From Macrobrachium rosenbergii (taxonomy: Eukaryota > Arthropoda > Malacostraca > Decapoda > Palaemonidae), in NCBI RefSeq assembly GCF_040412425.1, contig NC_089795.1:79242663-79306662 (forward strand): a DNA stretch of 64,000 nucleotides, read 5' to 3'. Below are positions 28,448-43,462 of this stretch, piece after piece (the stretch's first letter is position 1; every line of letters starts with the position of its first letter). The translations under genes were made by a program, and so were the position numbers. A model generated the notes under the pieces. The model was given only the letters and a program-made list of their open reading frames with translations. It ran no database searches and was not told the DNA's origin.

Positions 28448-28866
28448 TTCATGTTGTGAACCTAAAGGTTCGTATGTTGATATACAGGGTGAATCGTTTG
28501 TGCCTAACACAATGAATTTTTCTTCCTTATAATACATTTCATACTCGTGTTACCAATTCAACGATGTCCAGGAGACCGTCATATTGTAATGAGCACGATA
28601 TGACATTCATCTCAGAGAGATAGCAGAGAATCTTATACTTGCCCTTAATAACTTACATCACGCTTCGTCCTCCATTTCCCAAGCTTCTTGTTAGTGACTT
28701 CATTCCTTTTTGAACAATCGCTCCAGATTTTTGCTTAAGCTGTTTATATTTGTTGTTGGCGTGGCGTTACATATTTTCCATCCCCGTTTCTGGTGTGGTG
28801 CTATTTTCCCATTGCTGAGGATTTTTCTCAGGATTCTGTTTAGTCGCTTCTTCTCTTGTCGGTTTT

Positions 28867-28870
<4 letters not shown>

Positions 28871-28912
<42 letters not shown>
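28871..28912. repeat. (GT)n microsatellite
   Basis: Uninterrupted GT array of about 20 units. Cys/Val open frames across it are artefacts. Confidence 0.95.
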
Positions 28913-28915
<3 letters not shown>

Positions 28916-31094
28916 TATTATTCTTCCCTCAGTGCGAAGCCCCCTGCTGCTGTTCATACTCAGTTAACATTAGAAGTTGCTATAAGGTTACGTTTGATTA
29001 TACCTCTCTTCGCTCTGTTTTCCCTTATTTATTTACCAGCGGACATTTTTCTGTAGGCTTTTTTTTTTTATAGCAAACCAAGTCGGTTGTTTAACTTGTC
29101 TCTCAGAAATCCATGCAGGTCTTGACTCTTGAATATCAGTAGAATTAATATGCAAATTAAATGGCTGGCCTTTGTTTAGTAAGTTCATCATATCGCATTA
29201 ACCTTCCATTTCACATTTTCTCCATTGTTGATACTCTAAGTTGGATACATGTGCTTTGTAAGTTTCATTTTGGCCAATAGCCTGTAGGATAACTCTTACT
29301 TAGCAAAAGAATTTGCATTGTGGTCAAACTCGTGTCGTGTTGTTTTTGAAGTAACTGAATTGGGCGGTTCATATCTAAGTTTTCGACTTTCTTTATTGAT
29401 ATTACCGTAATGGATAGGATGGATTTTATTTTTTACATCAATCAACTTTAATGCACATTCTTTGAATATCACTTCTCTGGAATCGCAGTCTTAGGGTTTT
29501 TTCATGGATAGTGGCGGGCATATTTATTGCCTGTGCCAGGTATCATTCTAAATACAAGGAAGCAGCAGAGAGAGAGAGAATTAGATTAAGAGCCATCTGA
29601 AAGGCAGCGAGGCTATCACTTTATTGCCACTGAAAGCCCTGCGTTGCTGTTGACAAATGCAGGGTCAAATTATCAGCATCTTTTTCCGTTCTCACCACAG
29701 CTCGATATCAGGGCGAATCTAACTAATCCTGCAGAATATGAAACGAAAAGCTAGCAGTAATGTGATATGTTCATCAGTTAGTGATAGTAGATTTCTTACC
29801 AAATTCATAACGAAAAGCTAATATAACAGTAATATTACAACTCTGCTTCAAGACATTTCACATCGTCATCACTGAGAGAGTGTCTGCATATGCATATCAT
29901 TTCTCTGATAACCTGAGAAGTTTGTCTTTTGAGTACCCTACCATGAACCACAGCTACACTTTTCCACATTTAAGCATTTATGCACTGTGTATTATTACCT
30001 TAACTCTTATTAGGTTTGGAGAGCTATAAAAATATTTGTTGAAAAGTGTGTCTTTCATCCCACGTCAATTATTCTTCTAGTGCTGAGGTTGGTGATAGCT
30101 CTGGCTCTTGTAAGTTATATTCCTGTGTAAAACCAAGATAATATTCCTTTCTGTTTTGATTTATTTCACCCTTGGGCAAAGAATAATCCTTCCCATTTCA
30201 ATTTAGATATTTTGTGTCCTTTATTTCTTTGGACACATTAGGAGTCTTTCGCCCATTCTAAGAAGAGGGGATCACAGACTCAGTTCCTATTTTTGTCACT
30301 ACAAGACTTGCTTCTGATAAATTGAGAAATTGCGTCAATGGTCAAAAGCCTACTTGTAATCAGTGAAAAATAAGATATGCAAATTTGCGAAAAAAATATT
30401 TATATAATTTTTATGTATTGTAAGGTTTTCAAAATGTTGAGACTCTTGAGATTTTTTTATTTGTTACATCTGAGGAGGTGGTTATGCTTTTAGTTCATTA
30501 TTTCTGATAGTTAGCATGTTATGTAAACATTTTTGTGAAATGTTATAACAGCTGCAAGGCAGTGACTAGCAGGAAGTTTGTTAGACAAGATGCGATCTGT
30601 ATATGGAACTTGGGCTGGTGCCGGAGTGTATTTCCTGAACACTCTTGTTTATCCATTTATTAACTTATTATAAATGTTATAAATAATGTTACAGCATTTG
30701 TTATAAATATTTTTTTCTCAACGTGACTTAATTATAGAAGCCTCTTTGGCAACAGTGAGTGGGTAGCGATGCAACAAAAATCATATATTCCCTAAAGAAT
30801 TTAATTTCATATTTATTTATAGAATAATGTACATAAGGCAGCCTGTGTTTAAATTAATACACGTGAGCTGACTTCCAGCTGTAAAAAGCTGGAAATTGAT
30901 TGTTTATTCTTTTAGATTAATTTCAGTACCCAGGAAAAGGCAGCATGTAAACACTTGAAGATAATTTAGTTTCTGTGACGTTTCTTCATGTTACGGATAT
31001 AGTAACGGGGTCATTAGCTATATCGGGGGGAAAAATTATATGAAATCTGTAGACGTCATTCGGGGAAGAAATGTGTATTTCTGAAGCCTCGAAC

Positions 31095-33735
31095 TCAAAG
31101 AATCTCTCTAGTTCGTTGAGGGAATGATTCCGGTGATGATTGCCGACAGCTTGTTGAGGTTCTCGGGGTCGCCGTCCTTGGGAAGAAGGAGAGGTCGAAC
31201 TGTCGATGTTCTTCCTGAGGTCCTCCTTTGAAGCAGGCGTTGGTCCGTTCCCTTCTCGCACCCATGGCCACTCAGAAGGCGCTGCAGGTGATGGGAAGGG
31301 AGACCTGGGGTTTTAAAAGGAGGCAGTACTGAGATAGAAGGAAAAAGGTCAATTTTAGACGGGAAATTTGGAATGGTTATTTTGAGTGATGGAAATTAAT
31401 TATTAGGGAACAAAATTGGTAATTATTGCAATGAAATGGACATTTAGACACGTAGACTTAAAACTTAGTTAAGTATATCAAGAATTTTAAGCGTTTATAT
31501 ATTATTAAATATATCATGATTTGAAATGTTTATAAATTTGTTAAAATATCATGATTTGAATCAGTTTATATTTAGTTTTTTCATATGGATATACACGATT
31601 ATTACATACTACATTTTCCACGTTCGTTGTTCCTGTAAAACGCTTCCAACTTACCGACAAGTCTCTAGCAGTACAATCCTTCTCTACAAGATCTTTTCTG
31701 AATTGTTCCCCAATGGTGAGATTTGTAGTTATTAACGATGTTGTTGAGATCCAAGTCTGATATTCATCAACCTAGAAAGAGATAGGTGGTGTTCAGTTCT
31801 AATTTTTGCATTTTCTTCTAGCAGAATGTTGCTGTGGATATTCTTTTTCCTCATATTTTATGCTCACAAAAAGATAATACTTACTGAGCCTCTGCAATTT
31901 TCAGAATCTGAATTTTAATAACTTTTAGTTGTCTATGACGTTGAAATAATTATAGATTATCATGGAGTTGCATTTGGAAGCCAAATGAAAATGTATTGAG
32001 CATTTCAGTCTAAGATTTGGGCAGCAAACATTCATTCTATTCAAGACATGATCGTTATTTCCTGAGTGAATAAAATTAACTCAAAATTAAATGTTTAATC
32101 AGTATAAAAATTAGATATTTCGTTGTGAAGTCTTTTAAATATGATTTATAAACCCAAACAAACTATTAATTTCAGGGTATTCCTTTCTGAGAAGGAAAAA
32201 TGTTTGTCAGTTATGGAACAAACAGTTACCCCTTAAGAAGGAAATCCACGCAGCTACCTTTTTAACCATTAAATTCCGATTTAATAGGGGTATAAACAAT
32301 TGATAAAGAAGACAGTCGTAGTCTTGGCTCATTAATAATTCATTATTTTGAATGGCTTTTTCAAAATTTGAAGCCCTTTCATCGTTAGAGCGCCCTGATA
32401 CATCCCTAGTGGTGCTCTAGGCCCCATTATTCCCCATCAAACTATCAACGTAATGTGCTATACAGTTATAAAAAAATCCACTGAAAGCTACTGCTACAAT
32501 ACCTTAATGACGTTCTCATTATATTAAATCCAACAGCTTGTTGTAAAGGAATTACCTCACATATCCAAGTTTGTGGAGTGTGCAGGTGTAGTTGTTGAGG
32601 GAAGCTGATCTTGTTGACAGAATCTAAGAGGTAATATTTGTCAAAGAAAGGACCATCCTTTTGTGGCTGGACTTGTGATGCTTGGGCGTTTCTGGAAGAG
32701 GTCAATTAGTTATTGATAATAAGGAGGTTTAGCTAGTTGTTTCAGTCTGGTTATAACCTAAATATTTTAGCAGGATTTCATTTCTTGTCAATTACCTTAT
32801 GAGAAAGGAAACGTATAAAGAAACCAGAGTTAAATATCTATGGTTATACACAAGGAATTAATTACAATGTGATGTTACCTTTCTGTACTGGAATTGCTGA
32901 TAGGAGTGAGGCACGTAGGATTGTCCAGATGCGTTGGGCTCCTGGATGCCCTGAAGTCCTGATGTACCGGATGACAGGAGGGAAGGCACGTACCGGGATT
33001 CTCCCTCCGAAGTGAAGAGGGTGTCCTGAGAGGAAAAGAAATTGGGAAAATAAATAACTTTGTTTTGTAATATTTGAAAACCTTCTTCCTATCTTTTGAG
33101 AGGGTAAAAAAAAAAAAAGATGAGTAATATTTTTAAACTCCAACCTGTCTTTCAAAGTTTGTATAGTATCATTTGCTCTAATATTGGTGAGATAATTAAA
33201 AACGGTTACCAGATGCGAATAGAGGGAGAAATCAAGTCGGTACAGATTGGAGACCGGAAGTTGTTGGCACTCTCGTTGGGCCCTGCCAGCTCTGGCCAGG
33301 AAGTCGTAATAGGCCTTTTCCCCAAAGCAGCTCGCCATGGTCTGTGGGGAAACAGCAGTTAGAGATTTTTGAGGTTGAAGGTTCTTGAGTAGAGGCATAA
33401 TCACAGATGAAAACTTACTATGTATTTGTTTCAAAAATAGTTCTTCTCATGGACTCGGTTGTCGTCTTAGCATGGTTTACATTTAGGAAGTGACCATTCA
33501 TTACTTTTGCTATATTTATGGTTATTTCTCACAGCAAACAGTGACTTTAAGCATTGATTTAATATTCTGTTATCATGAGTAAGCGGCACTAGGTATTTGA
33601 GTTCCCTCCTTATACCAGTATCAGCGCCTTAGAGGAGGTGTTTAAACTTACCTTTGTGAAGCCGTACTTCTCGAAGAGTGCATCTTGGGCCGTTGCAGCG
33701 GCCACTACGACAACCAAAACCAGAGTTTTGTACAT
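31095..33735 (-). pseudogene. Copy C: full exon set with many small indels
   Basis: Exon positions by homology to E: 33740-33652 (ATG 33735), 33341-33210, 33025-32879, 32691-32561, 31771-31655, 31328-31095. Exons 1 and 2 are intact (MYKTLVLVVVAA..., [20 protein letters not shown]). Exons 3, 4, 5 and 6 contain several deletions and insertions of 1-4 bp relative to E, breaking the frame repeatedly; exon 3, for instance, lacks one base of the first GGA codon. Splice dinucleotides are kept. Similar indels occur in the introns and flanks, so the density does not look specific to coding sequence. It may be a real gene in poorly polished sequence, or a pseudogene. Confidence 0.75.
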
Positions 33736-34248
33736 CTTGCCTGCAACAAAAGGCAACCACTATCAGTTCAATAATAATGTTATTAGTCAGCTTTGCGACT
33801 AGCATTTTTGTGTTTTTAATAAGAGTTTTGACACTTAGTTACACAACCTGTACATCTAAGGTAATCTCGACAAATTTCTTGGTATTTTTGCGCTATTCAC
33901 TCTTCATCCTAGCAAGGGAAGTCTGTTCATTTAAATATGGAATGAAGTACTGCAGAAACTATCGTAAATCCTGAATGGCAAAACTTATGCGTCATAGAAT
34001 GTGTTCATACAGGTTCAGTAATCACAACTTGACTTTCGGAAAGAATTGTCAGAATGTTGCGTTAAGAGTCGTCCTTTTTATTTATTTAAATTACGAAACA
34101 CTTTGAGAAAAGACAGGACTAATGGAAACAGAATTGTACTTAAGCTGAACCATGTTCAGTTGTCACAATCACACCTACAAACAAGTCTCAAAACGCACGG
34201 GAATTTTGTACTATAACGTTACTGCTTCCTTGCCTCTGCTTCACTTAC

Positions 34249-34394
34249 CTTATCTTCCAGAAGTGGTGATGGACTGACACGATGTACTGCTGTCATCTTC
34301 GTCTTTATATACAAAATCCTGAATTAAAATGGAATGAAGTCGTCCCACCCATTTGCCTATTGAACAAAGATGCTGTCCAAGGGCGATTTTAATC
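34249..34394 (-). promoter_or_regulatory. Promoter and non-coding first exon of copy C
   Basis: Upstream block at 34394-34362, TATATAAAG at 34311-34303, TCAGT initiator with A at 34275, first exon ending CTGGAAGATAAG at 34249 followed by GTAAGTG. Spacing matches copies B, D, E and F. Confidence 0.8.
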
Positions 34395-34440
34395 ATTCAA
34401 GATTGAATCGTTTAAGATGCTTTACAGTAGCAATTATATC

Positions 34441-34692
34441 TCTCTCTCTCTCTTCATCAGTTTGAATTCCTTTTCTAATACAAAACTCCTCTCTCTCTCT
34501 GTCACTCATCTCTAATTATTTCTAATCTCTCTCTCTCTCTCTATATATATCTATATATATATATATATATATATATCTTCATCAGTCTAATACAAAATCT
34601 ATATATATCTCTATATATATATTCATCAGTCTAATACAAACTCCTCTCCCTCAATCTCTCTTCATCAGTTAAATTCCCTTTATAATACAAAA

Positions 34693-34775
<83 letters not shown>

Positions 34776-35042
34776 GGATAAGTCGGTAGAGTTCTCGGCT
34801 AGCACTCTGCTAGGCGCGAGTTCGAGTCATGCTCATTGGCCAATGAAGAACTAGGAGTGAATTTATTTCTGGTGATAGAAATTCATTTTTCGGTATAATG
34901 TGGTTCGGATTCCACAATGTTGCATGTCCCGTTGTTGGTAACCAGTTGGTTCTAGCCACGTAAATAAGTCCAACTTCTTCGCCAGCTTCTCTCAGGAGCT
35001 GTTAATCAGCTCAGTGGTCTGGTTAATCTAAGGTATACTTAA

Positions 35043-35084
<42 letters not shown>

Positions 35085-35209
35085 ATTAGTTGAATTCCTT
35101 TTCTAATACAAACTCCTCTCTCTCTCTCTTTATCTCTCTCTGAATTCTCTTCTAACACAAAACCCAAAAACTCTCTCCTCAGTTAAATTCCTTTTCTAAT
35201 ACAAACTCC

Positions 35210-35281
<72 letters not shown>

Positions 35282-35307
35282 AGTTAAATTCCTTTTCTAA
35301 TACAAAA

Positions 35308-35365
<58 letters not shown>

Positions 35366-35384
35366 CAGTTGAATTCCTTTCTAC

Positions 35385-35445
<61 letters not shown>

Positions 35446-35511
35446 TTCATCAGTTGAATTCTTTTTCTAATACAAAACTCCTTCTCTCTCTCTCTCTCTC
35501 TCTCTCTGGCC
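34441..35511. repeat. Higher-order CT array with conserved ~38-bp spacer, unit 1
   Basis: CT arrays alternate with copies of a spacer of the form CTTCATCAGTTGAATTCCTT followed by TTCTAATACAAAACTCCT. At least eight spacers are recognisable, one array is mixed with (AT)n (34543-34622), and an R1 SINE interrupts it. The same construction recurs at 41318-42643 and 48493-48768. Confidence 0.9.
34773..35045 (+). mobile_element. R1 tRNA-headed SINE in the CT array, unit 1
   Basis: Head GTTGGATAAGTCGGTAGAGT with a B-box-like GCGAGTTCGAGTC, then the R1 body carrying several single-base deletions. It sits in the same position as the SINE at 41625-41893 in unit 2, so both descend from one insertion. 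Confidence 0.85.
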
Positions 35512-36266
35512 AGTAGATATCACTGGAATACCGTTCAGCCAGCAAAATTATTCGAAGTGGCCCAACAATGATAATTAAAGTATTTATCGCGTCAGAAGAA
35601 ATCCTGTGGTCATATGCTGTGAGCTGTAGGGGATTGTTAACAGTAGATGCTGCTATAAGGTTACTTTTGATTATACCTCTCTTCCCTCTGTTTTCTCTTA
35701 TTTCTTTACCAGTTGGCGTTTTTCTGTAGACCTTTTTTTTTTTAGCAAACCAGGTTGGTTGTTTAACTAGTCTCTCAGAAATCCATGCAGGTTTTGAATA
35801 TCTATCAAATTAGTATGAAAATTAAAATGCCTGGACATTGTTTAGTACGTCCATCATATCACATTAACCTTCCATTTCACATTTTCTCCATTGTTGATAC
35901 CTAAGTATTAACATGGCTAGACTCGACTTAAGCTTGTATTTTGACACATGTGCTTTTTGTGTTTCAGTTGGGCCAATAAATAGCCTGTAGGATAACCTTA
36001 TGTAGCATAGGAAATTTGCATAGTGGTCAAACTCGTGTCGTATTGTTTTTGAAGTAACTGAATTAGGCAGTTCATATGTAAGTTTCGACTCTCTATATTG
36101 ATATTACCATTGGATAGGATGGATTTTATTTTTTACATCTTTCAACTTTAATGCACATGCTTTTTCAATATCACTTATTTGGAATCGCAGTCGTGGGTTT
36201 TTCATGGATAGTGGCGGACATATTTATTGCGCATGTGTGTAATTCTAAACACAAGAAAGCAGCAGC

Positions 36267-36306
<40 letters not shown>

Positions 36307-37851
36307 AGAAAGAGAGAGAGAGAGAGCTCTGATTAGAGACACTGAAAGGCGGCGAGGCTATTTCACTTTGTAACACTGAAAGCCCTGCGTTGCTGTTGGA
36401 CAAATGTAGGTCAAATTAATTATCAGCATCTTTTTCTGCGTTCTCACCACAGTTCGATGTCAGGCGAATCTAACTAATCCTGCAGAATACAGAACGAAAA
36501 GTTAGCAGTAAAATATTCATCAGAGTTAGTGATAATAGATTTCTTACTTAATTCAGAAACGAAGAGCTAATTTCACAGTAATATTACAAACTCCCGCTTC
36601 CATGACAACTTCACATCGTCATCACTGGGAGAGTGTCTGGTGCATATGTATTATCATTTCTCCAGATAACTCTGAGAAGTTTGTCTTTGAGTACCCTACC
36701 ATGAACCAGCTACCCACTTTTCCACATTTTGTAAGCATTTATGCACTGTGTATTTTTAACGTAACTCTTATTAGGTTTGAGAGCTATATAAAATATTTGT
36801 TGAAAAGTAACAGTCTTTCATCCCACGTCAATTATTCTCTGGTTGAGGTTGGAAGATAGCTCCTGGCTCTTGTAAGTTAACTCCTGTGTAAAACCAATAT
36901 AACATTCCTTTCTGTTTCTGATGATTTCACTTAGGCAAAAGAATAATCCCTTCCCATTTCAATTAAGATATTTTTATGTCCTTTATTTCTCTGGACACTT
37001 TAAGAGTCTTTCACCCATTCTAAGAAGAGGGGATCACAGACTCAGTTCTATTTTTGTCACTCACAAGACTTGCTTCTCATAAATTGAGAAATTGCGTCAT
37101 CGGTTCATGCCTGCTTTGTAATCAGTGAAAGATGATATGTAAATTTGCGAAAAATACTTAGATAATTTTTATGTAAATGTAGGTTTCAAAATGTTTGAGA
37201 CTCTTGAGATTTTTCTTTTGTTACATCCGAGGAGGTGGTTGTGCTTTTAGTTCATTATTTCTGATTGTTAACATGTTTATGTAAATATTTTTGTGAAATT
37301 GTTATAGTGGCTGTGCATGGTGACTAGCAGTAAGTTTGTTAGACAAGATCCGATCTGTATATGAACTTGGGCTGGTGCCGGAGGTATTTCCGAACACTCT
37401 TGTTTATCCATTTATTTACTTATTATAAATGTTATAAATACTGTTACAGTATTTGTTATAAATATTCTTTTTCTCAACGTGACTTAATTATAGAAGCCCT
37501 TTGCAACAGTGGTGTGGGGTAAAGTGATGCAATAAAAATCATATATTCCCTAAAAGAATTTAATTTCATATTTATTTATAGAATAATGTACATAAGGCAG
37601 CCTGTGTTTAATACACGTGAGTTGACTACTTCAGCTGTAAAAAGCTGGAATTGATTGTTTGTTTTTTTAGATTAATTTCCAGTGTTCCAGGGAAAAGGCA
37701 GCATGTAAACACTTTGAAGATAATTTCTAGTTTCTGTGACGTTTCTTCATGTTACGATATAGTAACGAGGTCATTAGCTATATCGGGGAAAAATTATGGC
37801 GAAATCTGTAGCGTCATTCGGGAAGAAATGTGTATTTTGAAGCCTCCGAAC

Positions 37852-40626
37852 TCAAAGAATCTCGAGTTCGTTGAGGGAATCGATTCCGTGATGATTGCCG
37901 ACAGCTTGTTGAGCCGGTTCTCGGGGTCGTCGTCCTGGGAAGAAGGAGGTCGAACTCGTCGATGTTCTTCCTGGAGGTCCTCCTTGAAGCAGGCGTTGGT
38001 CCACGTCTCCTTCTCGCACTCCATGGCCATCAGAAGGCGCTGCAGGTGGATGGGAAGGGGAGACCTGGGGTTTTGCAAAGGGAGGCAGTACTGAGATAGA
38101 AGGAAAAAAGGTTTCAGTTTTTAGACGAAATTTGAAGTGGGTTATTTGAGGATGGAAATTAATTATTAGGAACAAAACTGTAATTATTGCAATGAAATGG
38201 ACATTTAGACACGTAGACATAAAACTTAGTTAAGTATATCAAGAATTTTTAGCTTTTTATATATTTATTAAATATATCAAATTTGAAATGTTTATAAATT
38301 TGTTAAAATATCATGATTTGGAATCGTTTATATATAGTTTTTTTCATATGGATATACGACACATGGACAAACATTTTCCACGTTTGTTGTTAACGTAAAA
38401 CGCTTCAATCCTACCGACAAGAGTCTCTGCAGTAGTATAATCCTTCTACAAGATCTTTCTGAATTGTTCCCCAATGGTGAGATTCTTGTAGTTATTAATA
38501 GTGTTGTTGAGATCCAGGTTCAGATATTCATCAACCTGGAAAAGAGATAGGTGACATCTAGTTCAAATTCTTCCGTACTTTCTTCTAGTAAGAAGGTTGC
38601 TGGGGATTTTTTCTCGATATTTTATGTTCACAAAAAGATAATACCTCTCATTTCGAGTTTCCTGCAGTTTTCAGAATCTGAATTTTAATAACTTTTAGTT
38701 GTTCAAGGACGTTGAAATAATTATAGATTATCATGAAGTTGCATTTGGAAGCCAAAAATGAAATGGCTGACATTTCTCTCTAAGATTTGGACAGCAAACA
38801 TTCATTCTATTCAAGACATGAATCGTTATTGTTTTTTTGTAAAGGAATGGGTACTTGTATTACTGTACATTTAGATATGATAGGTTCATAATTTATTATT
38901 TGAAAAATTAAATGAGGCTGATTTCCTGGATGAATGAATTAACTCAAATTAAATGTTTATAATCAGTAGAAAAAAATTTTGATATTTCGTTGTGAAGTCC
39001 TTTAATATGATTTATAAACTTAAAAACAAACTATTATTAACTCAGGTATTCCTTCTAGAAGGAGAAATGTTTAAGTCAGTTATGCTGAACAAACAGTTAC
39101 CTCTTTAAGAAGGAAACTACGCAACCACCTTTTTAACCATTGGAATTCGGATTCCCATAGGTATAAATAATTGATAAAGAAGACAGTCGGCGTTCCGTCA
39201 TTAATAATTCATTATTTTGAATGGCTTCTTCAAAATTTGAAGCCCTTCATCGTTAGAGCGCCTGATACATCCCCAAAAGTTTAGGCCCTTATTCCCCATC
39301 AAAACTATCAACCCAATGTGCTATACGGTTATAAAAAATACTGAAAGCTACTGCTACATTACCTTAATGACGTTCTTTATTATATTCAACCAACAGCTCT
39401 GTTGTAAAGGAATTACCTCACGCATCCAAGTTTGTGGAGTGTGCAGGTGAAGTTGCTGAGGAAGCCGTGATCTTGTTGACAGAATCCAGGAGGTATATTT
39501 GTCAAAGAAAGGACCATCCTTTTGTGGCTGGACTTGTGATGCTTGGCGTTTCTGGAAGAGATCCAGTTTCAGTTTGATAATGAGGAGGTTTAGTTAGTTG
39601 TTTCAGTCTGTTGGTAACTCTTTAAATATTTTAGCAGATTTCATTTCTCAATTGCCCCCTTTATGAGGAAAAGGAAACGTATAAAAGAAAAACCAGAGTT
39701 AAATATTCATGGCCATACACAGCAGAATTAATTACAGTGATGATGTTACCTTTGTACTGGGGTGCTGATAGGAATGAGGCACGTAGGATTGTCCAGGATG
39801 CGTTGTTTCCTGGATGCCCTTGAAGTCCTGGATGTACCGGATGACAGGAGGAAAGGGCACGTGATTCTCCTCCGAAGTGAAGAGGGTGTCCCCTGAGAGG
39901 AAAAGAAATTGGGAAAATAAACAACTTTGTTTTGTAATATTTGAAAACCTTCTTCCTATCTTTTGAGAGGGTAAAAAAAAAAAGATGAGTAATATTTCTA
40001 AACTCTAACCTGTCTTTCAAAGTTTTGTATAGTATCATTTGCTCTAATATTGATGAGATGATAATGAACGCTTACCAAATGCGAATAGGGAGGAAAAATC
40101 CAAGTCTGTACAGATTGGAGACCCGGAAGTTGTTGTACTCTCGTTGGGCCCTGCCAGCTCTGGCCAGGAAGTCATAATAGGCCTTTTCATAAAAGCAGCT
40201 CGCCATGGTCTGTGGGAAACAGCAGTTAGAGATTTTTGAGGAGTTGAAGGTTCTTGAGTAGAGGCATAATCACAGAGGAAAACTTACTATGTATTTATTT
40301 CAAAAATAGTTTTTCTCATGGACTCCGTTGTCGTCTTAGCATGGTTTACATTTAGGACATGGTTTACATTTAGGAAGTGACCATTCATTACTTTTGCTAT
40401 ATTTATGGTTATTTCCTCACAGCAAACAGTGGCTGTAAGCATTGATTTAATATTCTGTTATCTCATGAGTAAAAGCGGCACTCAGGTATTTGAGTTCCTC
40501 CTTTATACCAGTATCAGCGCCCAGAGGAGGTGTTTAAACTTTACCTTTGTGAAGCCGTACTTCTCGGAAGAGTGCATCTTGGGCCGTTGCAGTACTCACG
40601 ACAACCAAAACCAGAGTTTTGTACAT
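37852..40626 (-). pseudogene. Copy D: full exon set with many small indels
   Basis: Exon positions by homology: 40631-40545 (ATG 40626), 40209-40076, 39892-39750, 39551-39422, 38535-38415, 38090-37852. Exon 6 begins in frame and ends with the normal SLNELEIL stop but has net loss of 4 nt against the 243 nt norm. Exon 5 has an added AG, exon 1 an extra G and a disturbed signal-peptide region, exon 3 several deletions. The exon 5 donor is GTAGGATT rather than GTAAG. As in copy C, indels are as common in introns and flanks, so sequencing error in a near-identical repeat is a serious alternative to true loss. Confidence 0.75.
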
Positions 40627-41131
40627 CTTGCCTGCAACAAAAGGCAACCACTATCACTACAATAATAATTTTATTAGTCAGCTTTGCGACTAACATTTTG
40701 CTTTAATGAGAATTTTGACACTTAGTTACACAACCTGTGCATTTAAGGTAATCTCGACAAATTTCTTTGGTATTTTACGCTATTCACTCTTCATCCTAGC
40801 AAGGGAAGTCTGTTGTTAAATAGAATGAAGTACTTCAGAAACTATCGTAAATCTGATGTAAAATTTATGCGTCATAGAATGTGTTCATACAGGTTCAGTA
40901 ATCAACTTTGACTTTCGAAAAGATTTTGTCAGAATGTTGTGTTAAGAGTCGTATCTTTTATTTATTTAAATTACGAAACATTTTGAGAAAAGACAGGACT
41001 AATGGAAACAGGTGTATTTTAAAGCTAAACTGTCCAATTGTCTAACCGCACCCTAAAAACAAGTCTCAAAACGCACGGGAATTTTTTGTACTATAATGTT
41101 ACTTGCTTTCTTTACTTCCAGCTTCACTCAC

Positions 41132-41270
41132 CTTATCTTCCAGAAGTGGTGATGACTGACACGACATACTGCTGTCATCTTCGTCTTTATATACAAACCT
41201 GAATTAAAATGGAATGAAGTCAACCCACCCATTTGCCTATTGGAACAAAGATGCTGTCCAAGGGCGATTT
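41132..41270 (-). promoter_or_regulatory. Promoter and non-coding first exon of copy D
   Basis: TATATAAAG at 41193-41185, TCAGT initiator with A at 41157, first exon ending CTGGAAGATAAG at 41132 and donor GTGAGTG. The upstream block with GAACAAAGATGCTGTCCAAG lies at about 41244-41276. Confidence 0.8.
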
Positions 41271-41317
41271 TAATCATTCAAGACATTGAATCATTTAAGA
41301 TGCTATTATAGTAACAA

Positions 41318-42644
<1,327 letters not shown>

Positions 42645-43394
42645 CAGTAGATCACTGGAATACCGTTCAGCCAACAAAATTATTCAGTGGCCCAACAATG
42701 ATAATTAAGTGGATTTATTGCGTCAGAAGAAATCCTGTGGTCATGCTGTGGCTGCAGGGGATTGTTAACAGTAGATGCTGCTATAAAATTTACTTTTGAT
42801 TGCAATTCTCCTCTGTTTTCTTATTTCTTTACCAGTTGAAGTGTTTTTTCAGACCTTTTTTTTAGCAAAACCAGCGTTGTTTTAACTAGTTCTCAGAAAA
42901 TCCATGCAGGTTTTGAACATTCATCAAATTAGTATGAAAATTAAAAATGCCTGGACATTGTTTAGTACGTCCATCATATCACATTAACCTTCCATTTCAC
43001 ATTTTCTCCATTGTTGATACCTAAGTATTAACATGGCTAGGACTCGACTTAAGCTTGTATTTTGGATACATGTGCTTTGTAAGTTTCAGTTGGGCCAATA
43101 AATAGCCTGTAGGATAACCCTTATGTAGCATAGGAATTTGCATAGTGGTCAAACTCGTGTCGTATTGTTTTTGAAGTAACTGAATTAGGCAGTTCATATG
43201 TAAGTTTTCGACTCTCTATATTGATATTACCATATTGGATAGGATGGATTTTATTTTTTACATCTTTCAACTTTAATGCACATGCTTTCAATATCACTTA
43301 TTTGGAATCGCAGTCGTAGGGTTTTTTCATGGATAGTGGCGGACATATTTATTGCGTATGCCGTGTGTAATTCTAAATACAAGAAAGCAGCAGC

Positions 43395-43462
<68 letters not shown>

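Larger units (their letters stand above)
28972..35511. repeat. Segmental duplication unit 1 (contains copy C)
   Basis: From about 28972 (GCTATAAGGTTACGTTTGAT) to the end of the CT arrays, this segment aligns in order with 35512-42647 and 42648-48780, including intergenic DNA, a (GA)n tract, 3' UTR, introns, promoter and CT arrays. Differences from unit 3 are largely one- to few-base indels. The (GA)n tract near 29568-29580 is short here and much longer in the other units. Confidence 0.85.
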
